Shown here one piece after another: positions 53,068-62,164 of a stretch of DNA of 64,000 bases (the first letter of the stretch is position 1; each line of letters starts with the position of its first letter). The translations under genes were made by a program, and so were the position numbers. The stretch comes from Bacilli bacterium (GTDB taxonomy: Bacteria; Bacillota_I; Bacilli_A; RF39; UBA660), in contig CAAHEC010000063.1 of NCBI GenBank assembly GCA_900772415.1, positions 62,001-126,000 of the forward strand, given 5' to 3'. The notes under the pieces are model-generated. The model made no database searches. It was not told the DNA's origin and worked only from the letters and a program-made list of their open reading frames with translations.

Positions 53068-54149
53068 TTTTCCAATTTTTCAGATGATATAACATATCTA
53101 TATAATATGTTATCTTTTATTACATATAGCCATGTTTCCTTATTCTTCATAACTTCATAATTCATGATTGGAAGCAACAACTCTCTTGAAAGATTTAACA
53201 TCTCCTTAAATTCAGTAATTTCTATTATTTTGTAATTATCTACTTCTAAAATATTTGATGTATTAACAATGATATCATCATAAGTTTTTAATATTTTACC
53301 TAGTTTCTTTTCATATTCTGATTTATTATTAAACGTAAATAATTTTTTAGCAATTACGCACAAAATCAAAAATGTAATTATATTTCCAACAACAATAAAA
53401 CTCATTACCTTTTTATTTGTTTTTACTAAATCTCCCTCATAGACCTTATTAGTTTTTTCTTTAACGTTTGGATTTTCAATCTTAATAACGGAAGAACTTA
53501 AAGGTATTTTTAAAGTATTCGTATAAGTATCACTATAAGATGCACCACCTATTTTACCATTGATCTTAGTTTCTGATAGTATCTCAACATATCCTTCTAC
53601 AGAAATTTTAACTTGGCTTTGAAAGTCCCTTAATATTTTTAAATACTCATCTAAATATAAATCATAAGTACCTGCTGTACTATATGTTAAATTATCAAAA
53701 TTAATTATTTTTTCATCTAATATTTTTTCTTTACTCAAAAGTTCTGGATTTCCATTTGTTTCATTTGAATCTCTATAATTAACAATTAGCTTTGCGGTAA
53801 TTTTATTATTACCAGAAACACTAGTTTTCTCAGTTGCAGAAAAGCCATAAAACGAATTTATATTAATATGATCTATTAAATCTAATATATAAGCTTCTCC
53901 AGCATCCAAATATTCTTTATTAATAAATTCATTTGGTTTTAAATAAACTTTATAATCAAACTTACCACGTGATGTATAGCTCATAATTACATTTTCATCT
54001 GTTTTTTTATCATCAGGAGTAATTCCACTAAATAAAAATTTTAAAAACGTTATTTGAACAACTATAGCAAGTGCTAAAAAGCAGGCTAATACCACTTTTT
54101 TAATATTTATCTTTTTCAAATTTAATTCTTTTAAATTTAATTTAGACAT
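53049..54149 (-). CDS. DUF5305-like membrane protein of the SipW locus
   Basis: 366 residues. Helix at ~18-38, an outer domain of ~200 residues (FDYKVYLKPNEFINKEYLDAGEAYI ... TYDLYLDEY), a second helix at ~246-266 and a Lys/Glu-rich cytosolic tail. The outer domain matches the DUF5305 pattern, which tends to occur in SipW-type secretion loci of Firmicutes and archaea. It is last in the operon. I infer a role in anchoring or assembling the secreted subunits. Confidence 0.7.
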   Translation of the reverse strand: MSKLNLKELNLKKINIKKVVLACFLALAIVVQITFLKFLFSGITPDDKKTDENVIMSYTSRGKFDYKVYLKPNEFINKEYLDAGEAYILDLIDHININSFYGFSATEKTSVSGNNKITAKLIVNYRDSNETNGNPELLSKEKILDEKIINFDNLTYSTAGTYDLYLDEYLKILRDFQSQVKISVEGYVEILSETKINGKIGGASYSDTYTNTLKIPLSSSVIKIENPNVKEKTNKVYEGDLVKTNKKVMSFIVVGNIITFLILCVIAKKLFTFNNKSEYEKKLGKILKTYDDIIVNTSNILEVDNYKIIEITEFKEMLNLSRELLLPIMNYEVMKNKETWLYVIKDNILYRYVISSEKLEKEKKTN

Positions 54150-54169
54150 AAATATACCTCCTTTATTTT

Positions 54170-54664
54170 TTAACCTTGCACATAATTAAATTTTATAACA
54201 AACTCATATTTATTAAATTCTTCAACACTATTTCTAGCCCAGTATACCTTAACCTTAAAATGTTGTACGTCACCAGGATTTAATACTTTATCTGTTATTC
54301 CTATTCCAGAATATGAAACTTTTACTGGAGAATTATATCCATTTCCATACTCTCTTATAGATTCTAATCTTGCAGGAATACTTCCTACATTTTTTAAAGT
54401 TATGGGTACGATAACATAAGCTCCCTTATATAAAAGATTTGGAACATTTATGGTTACCCTTTTGCTATCTGTTGAAATAGATGCAGAGGCATTTTTACTA
54501 CCCACTTGTACAATATCTCCTATTTTAGTAAATATAACATCTAAATTATCACTAGAGTCCATTCTACCATTAACCTCAACATTAGTTCTAAAAATAGAAT
54601 ATCCTATTGCTAACGTTATTATACATAGTACTGCCAAAACAATAAATAGATTTTGTTTTTTCAT
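54170..54664 (-). CDS. TasA/SipW-dependent type secreted protein, third small copy
   Basis: 164 residues. The signal KKQNLFIVLAVLCIITLAIGYSIF matches the other copies (KKQN...GYALF). The mature part shares DVIFTKIGDIVQVGS, ITLKNVGSIPARLESI and KVSYSGIGI with them, which gives a beta-sandwich of the TasA type. It follows the signal peptidase gene and precedes the DUF5305 gene. Confidence 0.8.
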   Translation of the reverse strand: MKKQNLFIVLAVLCIITLAIGYSIFRTNVEVNGRMDSSDNLDVIFTKIGDIVQVGSKNASASISTDSKRVTINVPNLLYKGAYVIVPITLKNVGSIPARLESIREYGNGYNSPVKVSYSGIGITDKVLNPGDVQHFKVKVYWARNSVEEFNKYEFVIKFNYVQG

Positions 54665-54739
54665 AAAGCACCTCTATCATAATAAAGTATATCATTTTAC
54701 TTTTCTTTTTTCAATAAAAACTATTATTTGTTGGTAATT

Positions 54740-55936
54740 TTATTCAACCCTTCCCTTATCTACAGTAACTTTATCACCTGCGGATGAATCTAATAATTCA
54801 CCCAATATTAAAGTTGGATAACCTAAATAAGGAATATTAAACTTAATTGTCCCCGCGTATTGTGATTCTTTTACAGGATATAAATCAACATCATCATTAT
54901 TATCCCCTTTCATAATAAAAGTTAAATTTCCTTTTTCATCATAAGTTTTTTTAACAACGCGGTGAACAACATAATAACCTTCCATTTTATACCTTATAAT
55001 ATCACCTTTTTTTACTTTTTTAACATCACTATCTTTTATTATTACAATATCACCTCTATGTATTTTAGGTGCCATACTATTACTTGCTATAACTAAAGGC
55101 TTAATAGGAAACACTCCAATTCCAAAGCAAATCATAAAAGCAACTATTAAAATCATACTAATTAAGCCATTAATACCAACTGTTTTTACTTCTTTTCTAC
55201 TATAAGTTTTATCCATTTTGTTTATAATATAATTAATATATATATATGAAAAGAATGGAATAGCAGAATTAATTATAGATAATGTTGCCCAATCTATATC
55301 TGGTAAAATTGGTAATACATAAAGTATCAATTGTGGTAAAAAAGAATAAATAATAGAAGTTTGATATCCAGAAAAATAACAAACATAAGTCAAATATAAA
55401 TTTTCAATTAAACTTGGAAAAAACGTTTGCATTATAAATTCAATGGTTGATAAAGAATTTTTAAAATAACTATCAAATTTATAAATATTAAGATTTACAA
55501 ATACAAACATCAAAGATATATAAAGAGTCCATAACAAAACTCTTTTTTGATTACAATTATTTATCATATAGTATCTTATATACTCTCTTACAACAAGTAT
55601 TGGAACAAACGTCCACAAATTAAGCATTATACCCTTTAATGATATATCATATGGATTGTTAGCAAAACCCTTTATATATCCTAAAATAAAATAGGTAAGA
55701 AAATATACCAAAGATGAAACTAAAACAGCAAAATTAACTTCCCTTTTATATTTACAATTAACACTTTTTTCATTTTTAAAAAATACAACTGCAATAATTC
55801 CTATAAAAATCCATATAACTGGTTTTATCACATAAGTATATGAAGAACCAAATTTAATAGATGTTTTAGTAACTTCTAACAGTATAGATGAGAAAACAAT
55901 TAAAGACAGAAAAATTACTTTTAAGTTTTTTCTCAT
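54740..55936 (-). CDS. sipW: SipW-type signal peptidase I with large N-terminal membrane domain
   Basis: 398 residues, about twice the length of Bacillus SipW. Residues 1-240 contain about seven helices of unassigned type; then a helix (~255-275) and the S26 domain: catalytic Ser287 in ASNSMAPKIHRGD, and His325 in YYVVHRVV, the Ser-His dyad of ER/archaeal-type signal peptidases such as SipW (most bacterial SPases use Lys). GDNNDDVDLYPV and the terminal YLGYPTLILGELL follow. It should cleave the signals of the nearby KKQN...GYALF proteins. Confidence 0.88.
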   Translation of the reverse strand: MRKNLKVIFLSLIVFSSILLEVTKTSIKFGSSYTYVIKPVIWIFIGIIAVVFFKNEKSVNCKYKREVNFAVLVSSLVYFLTYFILGYIKGFANNPYDISLKGIMLNLWTFVPILVVREYIRYYMINNCNQKRVLLWTLYISLMFVFVNLNIYKFDSYFKNSLSTIEFIMQTFFPSLIENLYLTYVCYFSGYQTSIIYSFLPQLILYVLPILPDIDWATLSIINSAIPFFSYIYINYIINKMDKTYSRKEVKTVGINGLISMILIVAFMICFGIGVFPIKPLVIASNSMAPKIHRGDIVIIKDSDVKKVKKGDIIRYKMEGYYVVHRVVKKTYDEKGNLTFIMKGDNNDDVDLYPVKESQYAGTIKFNIPYLGYPTLILGELLDSSAGDKVTVDKGRVE

Positions 55937-55958
55937 ATTACTTCCCTCTTTCTTCTTT

Positions 55959-56942
55959 TTAATTTACTTTTCTTAATATAATAAACCTAAATAACCCATC
56001 CGTTGTATGACCATATATATACATCCTATCAATACTATCTATTTGCTCTTGTGTTAATGTAAAAGTGTAACTTTTAACTCCAACCCCATGTAATAAATTT
56101 AACACTACACCACTTGAACTTCTAAATGTTATTTGACCATTAGAAGCATTTAAAGTTCCTTCATAATCTCTTATTAATTGATAAGTAACACCTGCTTCTA
56201 ATTTTTCTAAAAATGCGTTAAAAAGAGGCTGGGTTTTTTTAAAATATGCAACCGGATATGACCTAACAATTAAGTCGGTTCCATCTTTATAAACTTTTTT
56301 TCCATTATCATTTAATAAAAGTTCTTCCGTTAACAAATTCTCATAATTTGGATTAGCATCATACTTTACAATAAAATTAAAATATCTTGGTTTGTTTTGA
56401 TACGTATACGTTATGGTTGCTTTAGCAATACTATCATATGAGTTAAAGTTTTTCGTTGTTATACTAAATGTTACATCTGTTTTACCATTTGGGGCAATTT
56501 CTAAATCAGATAGACTTCCAGAAGTTAAAGTAATATCACTATTAGAACCCTCAATACTAGTTGAAATAACTCCGTTAGTATAATTTAAAACAGTTGGATT
56601 TTGAAAAGTAATGGTATAAGTTATGGTTTTGTTTTGTATACCTCTTAAAATAGTCTTGTCCAAAACCAAAGTATAAGTATCATCTTTCCAAGTTTCATTT
56701 TCATAACTAAATAAATATCCAGAATCAAAGTCAGAGGTAAAATAATAATTATTTTTTGTATTTCTAATAACTGCGGTCACGGGTAATTTTTCTCCCTCAT
56801 AATAATCAACGGTTGAGGCTACCCCATCTATTTTTAAAGAATCCTGAAAAAGAGCATAGCCAACACTCATCGATAGCACATAAACAGCTAAAATTATAGT
56901 TATAATTTTCATTTTCTTTGCAAAATCTATTTTTTTTCTCAT
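55959..56942 (-). CDS. large secreted protein with SipW-type signal
   Basis: 327 residues. Signal: KMKIITIILAVYVLSMSVGYALFQDSLKIDGVAS, cut here in two overlapping halves, matching the neighbours' GYALFSQTL. The mature part has one or two beta-sandwich domains (~residues 55-190, with TYTITFQNPTVLNY and SITTKNFNSYDSIAKATITYTY) and a C-terminal domain ending in TLTQEQIDSIDRMYIYGHTTDG. AGGTGAT precedes the ATG. A likely minor or capping subunit of the structure built by the smaller copies; this is inference. Confidence 0.75.
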   Translation of the reverse strand: MRKKIDFAKKMKIITIILAVYVLSMSVGYALFQDSLKIDGVASTVDYYEGEKLPVTAVIRNTKNNYYFTSDFDSGYLFSYENETWKDDTYTLVLDKTILRGIQNKTITYTITFQNPTVLNYTNGVISTSIEGSNSDITLTSGSLSDLEIAPNGKTDVTFSITTKNFNSYDSIAKATITYTYQNKPRYFNFIVKYDANPNYENLLTEELLLNDNGKKVYKDGTDLIVRSYPVAYFKKTQPLFNAFLEKLEAGVTYQLIRDYEGTLNASNGQITFRSSSGVVLNLLHGVGVKSYTFTLTQEQIDSIDRMYIYGHTTDGLFRFIILRKVN

Positions 56943-57070
56943 AATATCACCTAACTTAAGAACAATTCATTATAAAATAAAGTACATCATTATGATATCA
57001 ATTCAGTTTTCTTACTATTCCCATATCGTAATAATAGTATCATAATAATCATAAAAAAACAATAAAAAAA

Positions 57071-57095
57071 GGTAAGTTAACTTACCCTTTTACTA
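57071..57095 (-). terminator. terminator after the second TasA-like gene
   Basis: Perfect palindrome GGTAAGTTAACTTACC (57071-57086) followed on the minus strand by seven T. The 327-residue gene downstream therefore probably has its own promoter; TATAAT occurs ~35 bases before its start. Confidence 0.7.
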
Positions 57096-57599
57096 CTAAG
57101 CCGTTATTTGTTCATACTTCAAATTTATTTCAAATTGAACATTTTCAGAACTTTTATTCGAATTAGCATCCCACATAACTTTTATAGTAAAGCTTTGCGT
57201 GTTATCTTTTATTAATTGTTGATCTTTTAATTCTGATAAACCGGTATAAGAAACTTTTACTGAATCATCAGTTGTTAGACCAGTTTCAGTAATTTCAATT
57301 AATTTAGCTGGAATATCGCCCTTATTAGTTACAGTAACTGGAATTTCTACATATGCTCCTGGATATTCTAACTTAGGAACAGTTATTTTCAAAGTATGTT
57401 TATCATCAGAAATTACTGCAGTTGCTCCTGTTGAACCAACCTGTGTTTGAACGGTCGCTGTAGTAAACTCAACATCAAAGCTTCCTTTTGCTGTTGCAGT
57501 ACCATTAATAGTTAATGTTTGACTAAATAATGCGTAACCTACAGCTATTGCTAGTACAAATGCTATGACACCAATTATTGCAATGTTTTGCTTCTTCAT
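57096..57599 (-). CDS. TasA-like secreted subunit, copy 2
   Basis: 167 residues. Signal KKQNIAIIGVIAFVLAIAVG continuing YALFSQTLTINGTATA, then a single beta-sandwich domain (SFDVEFTTATVQTQVG, LEYPGAYVEIPVTVTNKG, VKVSYTGLSEL, VQFEINLKYEQITA). The first ~115 bases of the gene are about 95% identical to copy 1 while the rest has diverged. Expected to be exported, cleaved by the SipW-type peptidase and to form surface fibres or coat, as TasA does in Bacillus. Confidence 0.85.
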   Translation of the reverse strand: MKKQNIAIIGVIAFVLAIAVGYALFSQTLTINGTATAKGSFDVEFTTATVQTQVGSTGATAVISDDKHTLKITVPKLEYPGAYVEIPVTVTNKGDIPAKLIEITETGLTTDDSVKVSYTGLSELKDQQLIKDNTQSFTIKVMWDANSNKSSENVQFEINLKYEQITA

Positions 57600-57706
57600 T
57601 TTTTTACTCCTTCCTTTATTATCTAAAATTATGATACCACAAATAAAAAAATATAATCAATAATTATAACCTTATTTACTATTTTTTTAATTTTTGTGTA
57701 AAGTAA

Positions 57707-57731
57707 AAACAAGTTTTTTAAAAACTTGTTT
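57707..57731 (-). terminator. terminator after TasA-like copy 1
   Basis: AAACAAGTTTTT / AAAAACTTGTTT on the minus strand, followed by a T run; overlaps the last codon of copy 1. Confidence 0.7.
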
Positions 57732-58257
57732 AAGCGGTTACCTGTTCGTATTTTAACTCAATTGTAAATTCAGCTCCGCCATCTGCTGTGTTATCATTTA
57801 CAGTAGATAACCATTCTACTCTTATCTTCATGCTTTGAGTATCATTTGTGTTTATTGGATCTTCACTTGCTGCAACACCACTATATGAAACTTTAATTGG
57901 ACCAGTTTCATCTTTTAAACCAGTTTGAACAATTTCCTTTAATTTAGCTGGAATAGAACCCTTGTTTTCAATTGTAACAGGAATTTCTACGTATGCTCCA
58001 GGATAGTCTAATTTATTAACCTTTACGGTTAAAGTCTTTCCATCAGCCGAAATAGTTGCTAAATCTGCAGTTTCACTAGCTACTTTTGTATAACCTACAC
58101 TTGTTGGAGTACCAACTTTAGTAAATTGTACGTCAAAGCTTCCATTTGCTGTTGCGGTACCATTAATAGTTAATGTTTGACTAAATAATGCGTAACCTAC
58201 AGCTACTGCTAGTACAAATGCTATAACACCAATTATTGCAATGTTTTGTTTTTTCAT
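57730..58257 (-). CDS. TasA-like secreted subunit, copy 1
   Basis: 175 residues with the same signal and fold as copy 2 (GYALFSQTLTINGTATA, LDYPGAYVEIPVTIENKG, ELKYEQVTA). The ATG at 58257 follows AAGGAGAAAAGTT, so the longer frame reaching 58317 is not used. First gene of the secretion cluster; the clean separate terminator suggests that this subunit is made in excess over the others. Confidence 0.87.
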   Translation of the reverse strand: MKKQNIAIIGVIAFVLAVAVGYALFSQTLTINGTATANGSFDVQFTKVGTPTSVGYTKVASETADLATISADGKTLTVKVNKLDYPGAYVEIPVTIENKGSIPAKLKEIVQTGLKDETGPIKVSYSGVAASEDPINTNDTQSMKIRVEWLSTVNDNTADGGAEFTIELKYEQVTA

Positions 58258-58331
58258 AACTTTTCTCCTTCCTTTATTATCTAAATTTATAATACATTTA
58301 ATTTTGACCAAAGTCAATAAATAATAAAAAA

Positions 58332-58352
58332 GTTAACACTATTAGTGTTAAC
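58332..58352 (-). terminator. terminator of the GH25 gene
   Basis: GTTAACACT-ATT-AGTGTTAAC followed by six T on the minus strand. Confidence 0.8.
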
Positions 58353-58356
58353 CAAA

Positions 58357-59316
58357 TTAAATTTTTAATACCATTCCTGGATATATTTTATTAGGATTAT
58401 TGCCTATTTTATTTTTGTTTTTAGCATATATTTCCTTCCAATTAGTATTATATTTATTTGCTATCTTTGTTAATGTATCTCCTTTTTTTACCACGTAAGC
58501 AGTTGGATTTATATTGTTATTGCTATTGCTATTTGGAATTTTAATTATTTGACCTATATATATCTTATTAGGATTTGAAATATTATTATATGATGCTAAT
58601 TTATTATACGTAGTATTATATTTACTTGCTATCTTTGTTAATGTATCTCCTTTTTTTACTATATAATTTATTTCTTTAATATTACTTTCTACCATTTTAT
58701 CTGTATCTTTTTTTTCTTCATTTTTAGACTTTATTATAGAAGGATAGTCCTTATATGATATATTTAAATCAACATTACCATTTATACCAGGCATTTTACC
58801 TTTTGATGAATATTGCCATATTCCAAAAGCTTTATTATAGGTTGGTTTATTTTTCCACTCTGCAAGCCATTTATCATATCTATCTAATCTTTTGTCATTT
58901 AATTTATTATTAAAATAATCAAGGTTTGCATATATCATAACATAATATCCTGCGTTTTCTACTATTGAGCAAAATGTATATGCAATATCATTTAAAGTAT
59001 TATTACTAACATTAGATGTTCTATCAGAATATTCAATATCTATAACAACAGGATATGTTGGATTATAATTTTTAATTAAATTTATAAAATTTAAGGCCTC
59101 TTTTTTAGCTCCTTCTATATCTTTTGCATAAGAAAAATGATATAGTCCATAAGGGACATTAAACCTTTCTAATTCTTTTATATTAATTTTATATTTTCTA
59201 TCTTCATAAAATACTCCATAACTAGTTCTAACCATTGCAAAATCAATATGGTTCTTTAATTTACTAAAATCTATATCTCCTTGGTGATGACTTATATCAA
59301 TACCTCTTTTTTCCAA
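58357..59316 (-). CDS. GH25 lysozyme with two LysM domains, no signal peptide
   Basis: 319 residues. GH25 muramidase: GIDISHHQGDIDF, FAMVRTSYG, YGLYHFSYA, PVVIDIEYSD (catalytic Asp/Glu region) and WQYSSKGKMPG at the C-terminal strand. Linker, then LysM at ~212-257 (YIVKKGDTLTKIASKYNTTY) and ~272-319 (YVVKKGDTLTKIANKYNTNW). It cuts peptidoglycan and binds GlcNAc chains. The start MEKRGIDISHH leaves no room for a signal, so it would need lysis, a holin or mother-cell release; a sporulation role (mother-cell lysis) is possible. Confidence 0.9.
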   Translation of the reverse strand: MEKRGIDISHHQGDIDFSKLKNHIDFAMVRTSYGVFYEDRKYKINIKELERFNVPYGLYHFSYAKDIEGAKKEALNFINLIKNYNPTYPVVIDIEYSDRTSNVSNNTLNDIAYTFCSIVENAGYYVMIYANLDYFNNKLNDKRLDRYDKWLAEWKNKPTYNKAFGIWQYSSKGKMPGINGNVDLNISYKDYPSIIKSKNEEKKDTDKMVESNIKEINYIVKKGDTLTKIASKYNTTYNKLASYNNISNPNKIYIGQIIKIPNSNSNNNINPTAYVVKKGDTLTKIANKYNTNWKEIYAKNKNKIGNNPNKIYPGMVLKI

Positions 59317-59387
59317 AAAATCTCCCCCTTTAATATATTAAATGCAAAATTAAAACCTAAAAATAATTAATTCGTACAAACAAAAAA

Positions 59388-59402
59388 GTGCCTTTTAGAC
59401 AC
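59388..59402 (-). terminator. terminator of the polysaccharide deacetylase gene region
   Basis: GTGTC-TAAAA-GGCAC followed by TTTTTTG on the minus strand; the stem is short (five pairs, one G-U). Confidence 0.55.
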
Positions 59403-59403
59403 C

Positions 59404-60828
59404 TTAATTATTTACCTTTTGATGAACATTGGGACTATTTAATGTAAGAGGTGCGAAAGTGTAGCCATTGGCAAGACCATACGTTATTATACTTTCAACA
59501 GCATCTACTGAATACGGTTTTATATCGTGCATTAAAACGACATTCATAGAGTTTTCTTTAAAACTGGAAGTTACATTGCTAATTATTTTATTTGTATCAC
59601 GAGTATTTCCAGCATCACCTGATGCTATTGTCCAATCAAAATACTTAAATCCCAACTCTTGTACTTTATTTGAAAGTTCACTCATAATTCCAATTTTATA
59701 TCTTTTACTTACTGTATTTGAACTTCCTCCAGGAAATCTAATAATCATTGATTCAATACCGGTATAACTTTTTACCTTATTTTGAATTTTTAATAAATCT
59801 TGCATATATGAATCAACACTTTGATATATCACCTTATAATCATGAGTATAACTATGAAGACCAACAGTGTGACCCTCACTATGTTCTCTAGTTAATAAAT
59901 AATTATAATTATCATTATAGCCCGTAACAAAAAACGTAGCCTTAACATTATATTTTTTTAATATATCAAGTAATCTAGCTGTATATTTACCTGGGCCATC
60001 ATCAAAAGTTAAATAAACCACTTTGTTACCTATAGCATCTTCTTTATAATTATTTTTAGGAAAAACTTTAATAGTTCTTTTTTCCTCACTACTATTTCCA
60101 AATTCATCTTTAACAGTATAAACAACTTCATAAGAACCTGCTTTTTTTGTATTTAAATTAGTAGTTACCTTAACACTTGAAGTTATATTACCATCACAAT
60201 TATCTATAGCAACATAACCTAATTCTTTATAATTTTCACCAACAGAAATATATATAGTTGAATCACCATTTAATATTATACTTGGCTTTTCATTATCATT
60301 TATGGTTACATCAAACTCCTTTTTAGTTACATTTTGAGAAGAATCTGATACTTTATAAATTATTCTATCTCCATCTATTTTATATTCAATTTTATCAGTT
60401 ATATCACCATCATAATTATCTGTTGCATTTAAATTTATATCACTTACTTTCCCACTTGGACAAACATTATCAAAAGAACCCTTAATTTCTAATTTAGGCC
60501 TTGTTCTATCTACCACATTAACTTTTTTTACAAACTTTTTTATTTTATCATTATACTTAGCTTCATATACTTTTTTATAAGTACCTATTTTTTTTGTATT
60601 AACACTACCATGAACTATATAATTTATTTTTTTACATCTTAATTTATTTCCATAACATGCAACTATCTTATCTTCTTTATATTTACTAAAAACTTCTATT
60701 TCCGTTTCATTTTTTATATTTTTAAAATAAATTTGATTGTTAAAATACGTAAAAAATACTAACAAAGCAATTAATAAGCCAGATAAAAAAGAAATTAAAA
60801 TAAATGCTCTACTTTTCATAAGTTTCAC
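59404..60828 (-). CDS. membrane-anchored polysaccharide deacetylase with Ig-like repeats
   Basis: 474 residues. N-terminal helix (~8-27); two to three ~80-residue beta domains of the DUF5011/Ig type (~90-260; KLEIKGSFDN, PSIILNGDSTIYISVGENYKELGY, GSYEVVYTVKDEFGNSSE); then a NodB deacetylase domain with TFDDGP (motif 1), HSYTH (metal HxxxH), RFPGGSS (motif 3), FDWTIASGD (motif 4) and VLMHD (motif 5). All catalytic residues are present. It probably deacetylates peptidoglycan GlcNAc, giving lysozyme resistance, or a secreted polymer. Confidence 0.9.
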   Translation of the reverse strand: MKLMKSRAFILISFLSGLLIALLVFFTYFNNQIYFKNIKNETEIEVFSKYKEDKIVACYGNKLRCKKINYIVHGSVNTKKIGTYKKVYEAKYNDKIKKFVKKVNVVDRTRPKLEIKGSFDNVCPSGKVSDINLNATDNYDGDITDKIEYKIDGDRIIYKVSDSSQNVTKKEFDVTINDNEKPSIILNGDSTIYISVGENYKELGYVAIDNCDGNITSSVKVTTNLNTKKAGSYEVVYTVKDEFGNSSEEKRTIKVFPKNNYKEDAIGNKVVYLTFDDGPGKYTARLLDILKKYNVKATFFVTGYNDNYNYLLTREHSEGHTVGLHSYTHDYKVIYQSVDSYMQDLLKIQNKVKSYTGIESMIIRFPGGSSNTVSKRYKIGIMSELSNKVQELGFKYFDWTIASGDAGNTRDTNKIISNVTSSFKENSMNVVLMHDIKPYSVDAVESIITYGLANGYTFAPLTLNSPNVHQKVNN

Positions 60829-60879
60829 CTCTTAATTATTATAACACTTAATTATATTTCTATAAATAAAAAAAGCTTT

Positions 60880-62136
60880 TTATTTAGCTTTTTTAAGTAG
60901 CATATCTATAGCTTTCATTACTGCTAATTTACCATATGGATAAGTAAGGCTTCCTTGTTGATATGCTATAAAAGGAGGTCTTATAGGTCCGTCACAAGAA
61001 AGTTCTATTGAAGATCCTTGTATAAAAGTACCCGCTGCCATAACTACTTTATTATCGTATCCTGGCATATCCCAAGGTAGTGGTTTTGAAAATGAATCAA
61101 TAGGAGATGCACTTTGAATGCCCCCACAATATTTAACTAAGTCTTCTTCGTTATTAAATACTATGTTTTGAACAATGTCTGCTCTTTCTTCATTGTATTT
61201 AGGTTCCACGTTATATCCTAAATCTTCTAATACTTTACTTGTTAAAACAGCCGTTTTAAGTGCTGATGCAACAACAGAAGGAGACATAAAAATACCTTCT
61301 AATATTTGTTTATTTATTCCAAGAGTTGGGCCAACTTCTCTTCCTTCTCCTGGAAGAGTTAGTCTTTCACCTACCAAATCAATAAGTCCTTTTTTCCCTG
61401 CTACGTAAGCTCCATTAGGAGCTATTCCGCCTCCTAAGTTTTTAATTAACGAACCAACTATTATGTCTGCTCCAACTTTTGTTGGCGTTTTATCACCAAC
61501 AAACTCACAATAACAATTATCAACCATTATTATTATGTTATCATCTAACTTTTTTATTAATTTAATTACTTTTTCAAGCTTTTCTATAACGATACTTTTT
61601 CTAGTAGAATATCCCTTACTTCTTTGAATTTCTATTAATTTTACTTTATTATTCTTGATATAATTTTCTATTTTTTCATAATCAAAGTCATTATCTAATA
61701 AATCTATTTCATCATATTTAATGCCAAATGATTTTAAAGAACTTTTATTTTCTTTTATTCCTATTACCTCATGAAGAGTATCATACGGAGTACCTGTTAT
61801 ACTTAGCATTAAGTCCCCAGGTCTTAAAAATGCGAATAAACAAACACATAGTGCATGTGACCCAGAGATAAACTGACTTCTAACAATGGCATCTTCTGAT
61901 TCTAATACGGACGAAAAAACGCGCTCTATTGCCCCGCGACCTATATCATCATAACCATACCCTGTTGTACTTCCAAAATGGGCTTCCGATATCTTATTAT
62001 CATTAAATGCTTTTAAAACTTTCAAACTATTTATATCACACATATCATCTATTTTTTTAAATTCTTCAGTTAGGCTTTTTTCTGCTTTTAATACCAAGTT
62101 TTTTGCCTTATCACTTATACCAAATTCATTATACAT
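60880..62136 (-). CDS. methionine gamma-lyase-like PLP enzyme (YnbB family)
   Basis: 418 residues. Cys/Met-metabolism fold type I with the YnbB/'aluminium resistance' family pattern: EAHFGSTTGYGYDDIGRGAIERVF, SGSHALCVCLFAFLRPGD, VDNCYCEFVG, and the PLP Lys region in VGSLIKNLGGGIAPNGAYVAG. It ends SLTYPYGKLAVMKAIDMLLKKAK. In Bacillus ynbB is next to glnR; here it lies beside an SDR gene. The reaction is uncertain. Confidence 0.87.
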   Translation of the reverse strand: MYNEFGISDKAKNLVLKAEKSLTEEFKKIDDMCDINSLKVLKAFNDNKISEAHFGSTTGYGYDDIGRGAIERVFSSVLESEDAIVRSQFISGSHALCVCLFAFLRPGDLMLSITGTPYDTLHEVIGIKENKSSLKSFGIKYDEIDLLDNDFDYEKIENYIKNNKVKLIEIQRSKGYSTRKSIVIEKLEKVIKLIKKLDDNIIIMVDNCYCEFVGDKTPTKVGADIIVGSLIKNLGGGIAPNGAYVAGKKGLIDLVGERLTLPGEGREVGPTLGINKQILEGIFMSPSVVASALKTAVLTSKVLEDLGYNVEPKYNEERADIVQNIVFNNEEDLVKYCGGIQSASPIDSFSKPLPWDMPGYDNKVVMAAGTFIQGSSIELSCDGPIRPPFIAYQQGSLTYPYGKLAVMKAIDMLLKKAK

Positions 62137-62164
62137 ATTATATCAACTCCTATTTTTATATAAT

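Noticed and set aside
58357..59316. Phage origin of the GH25-LysM gene
   Set aside because: No holin or structural phage genes are nearby and the neighbours are cell-envelope genes; it cannot be excluded but has no positive support.
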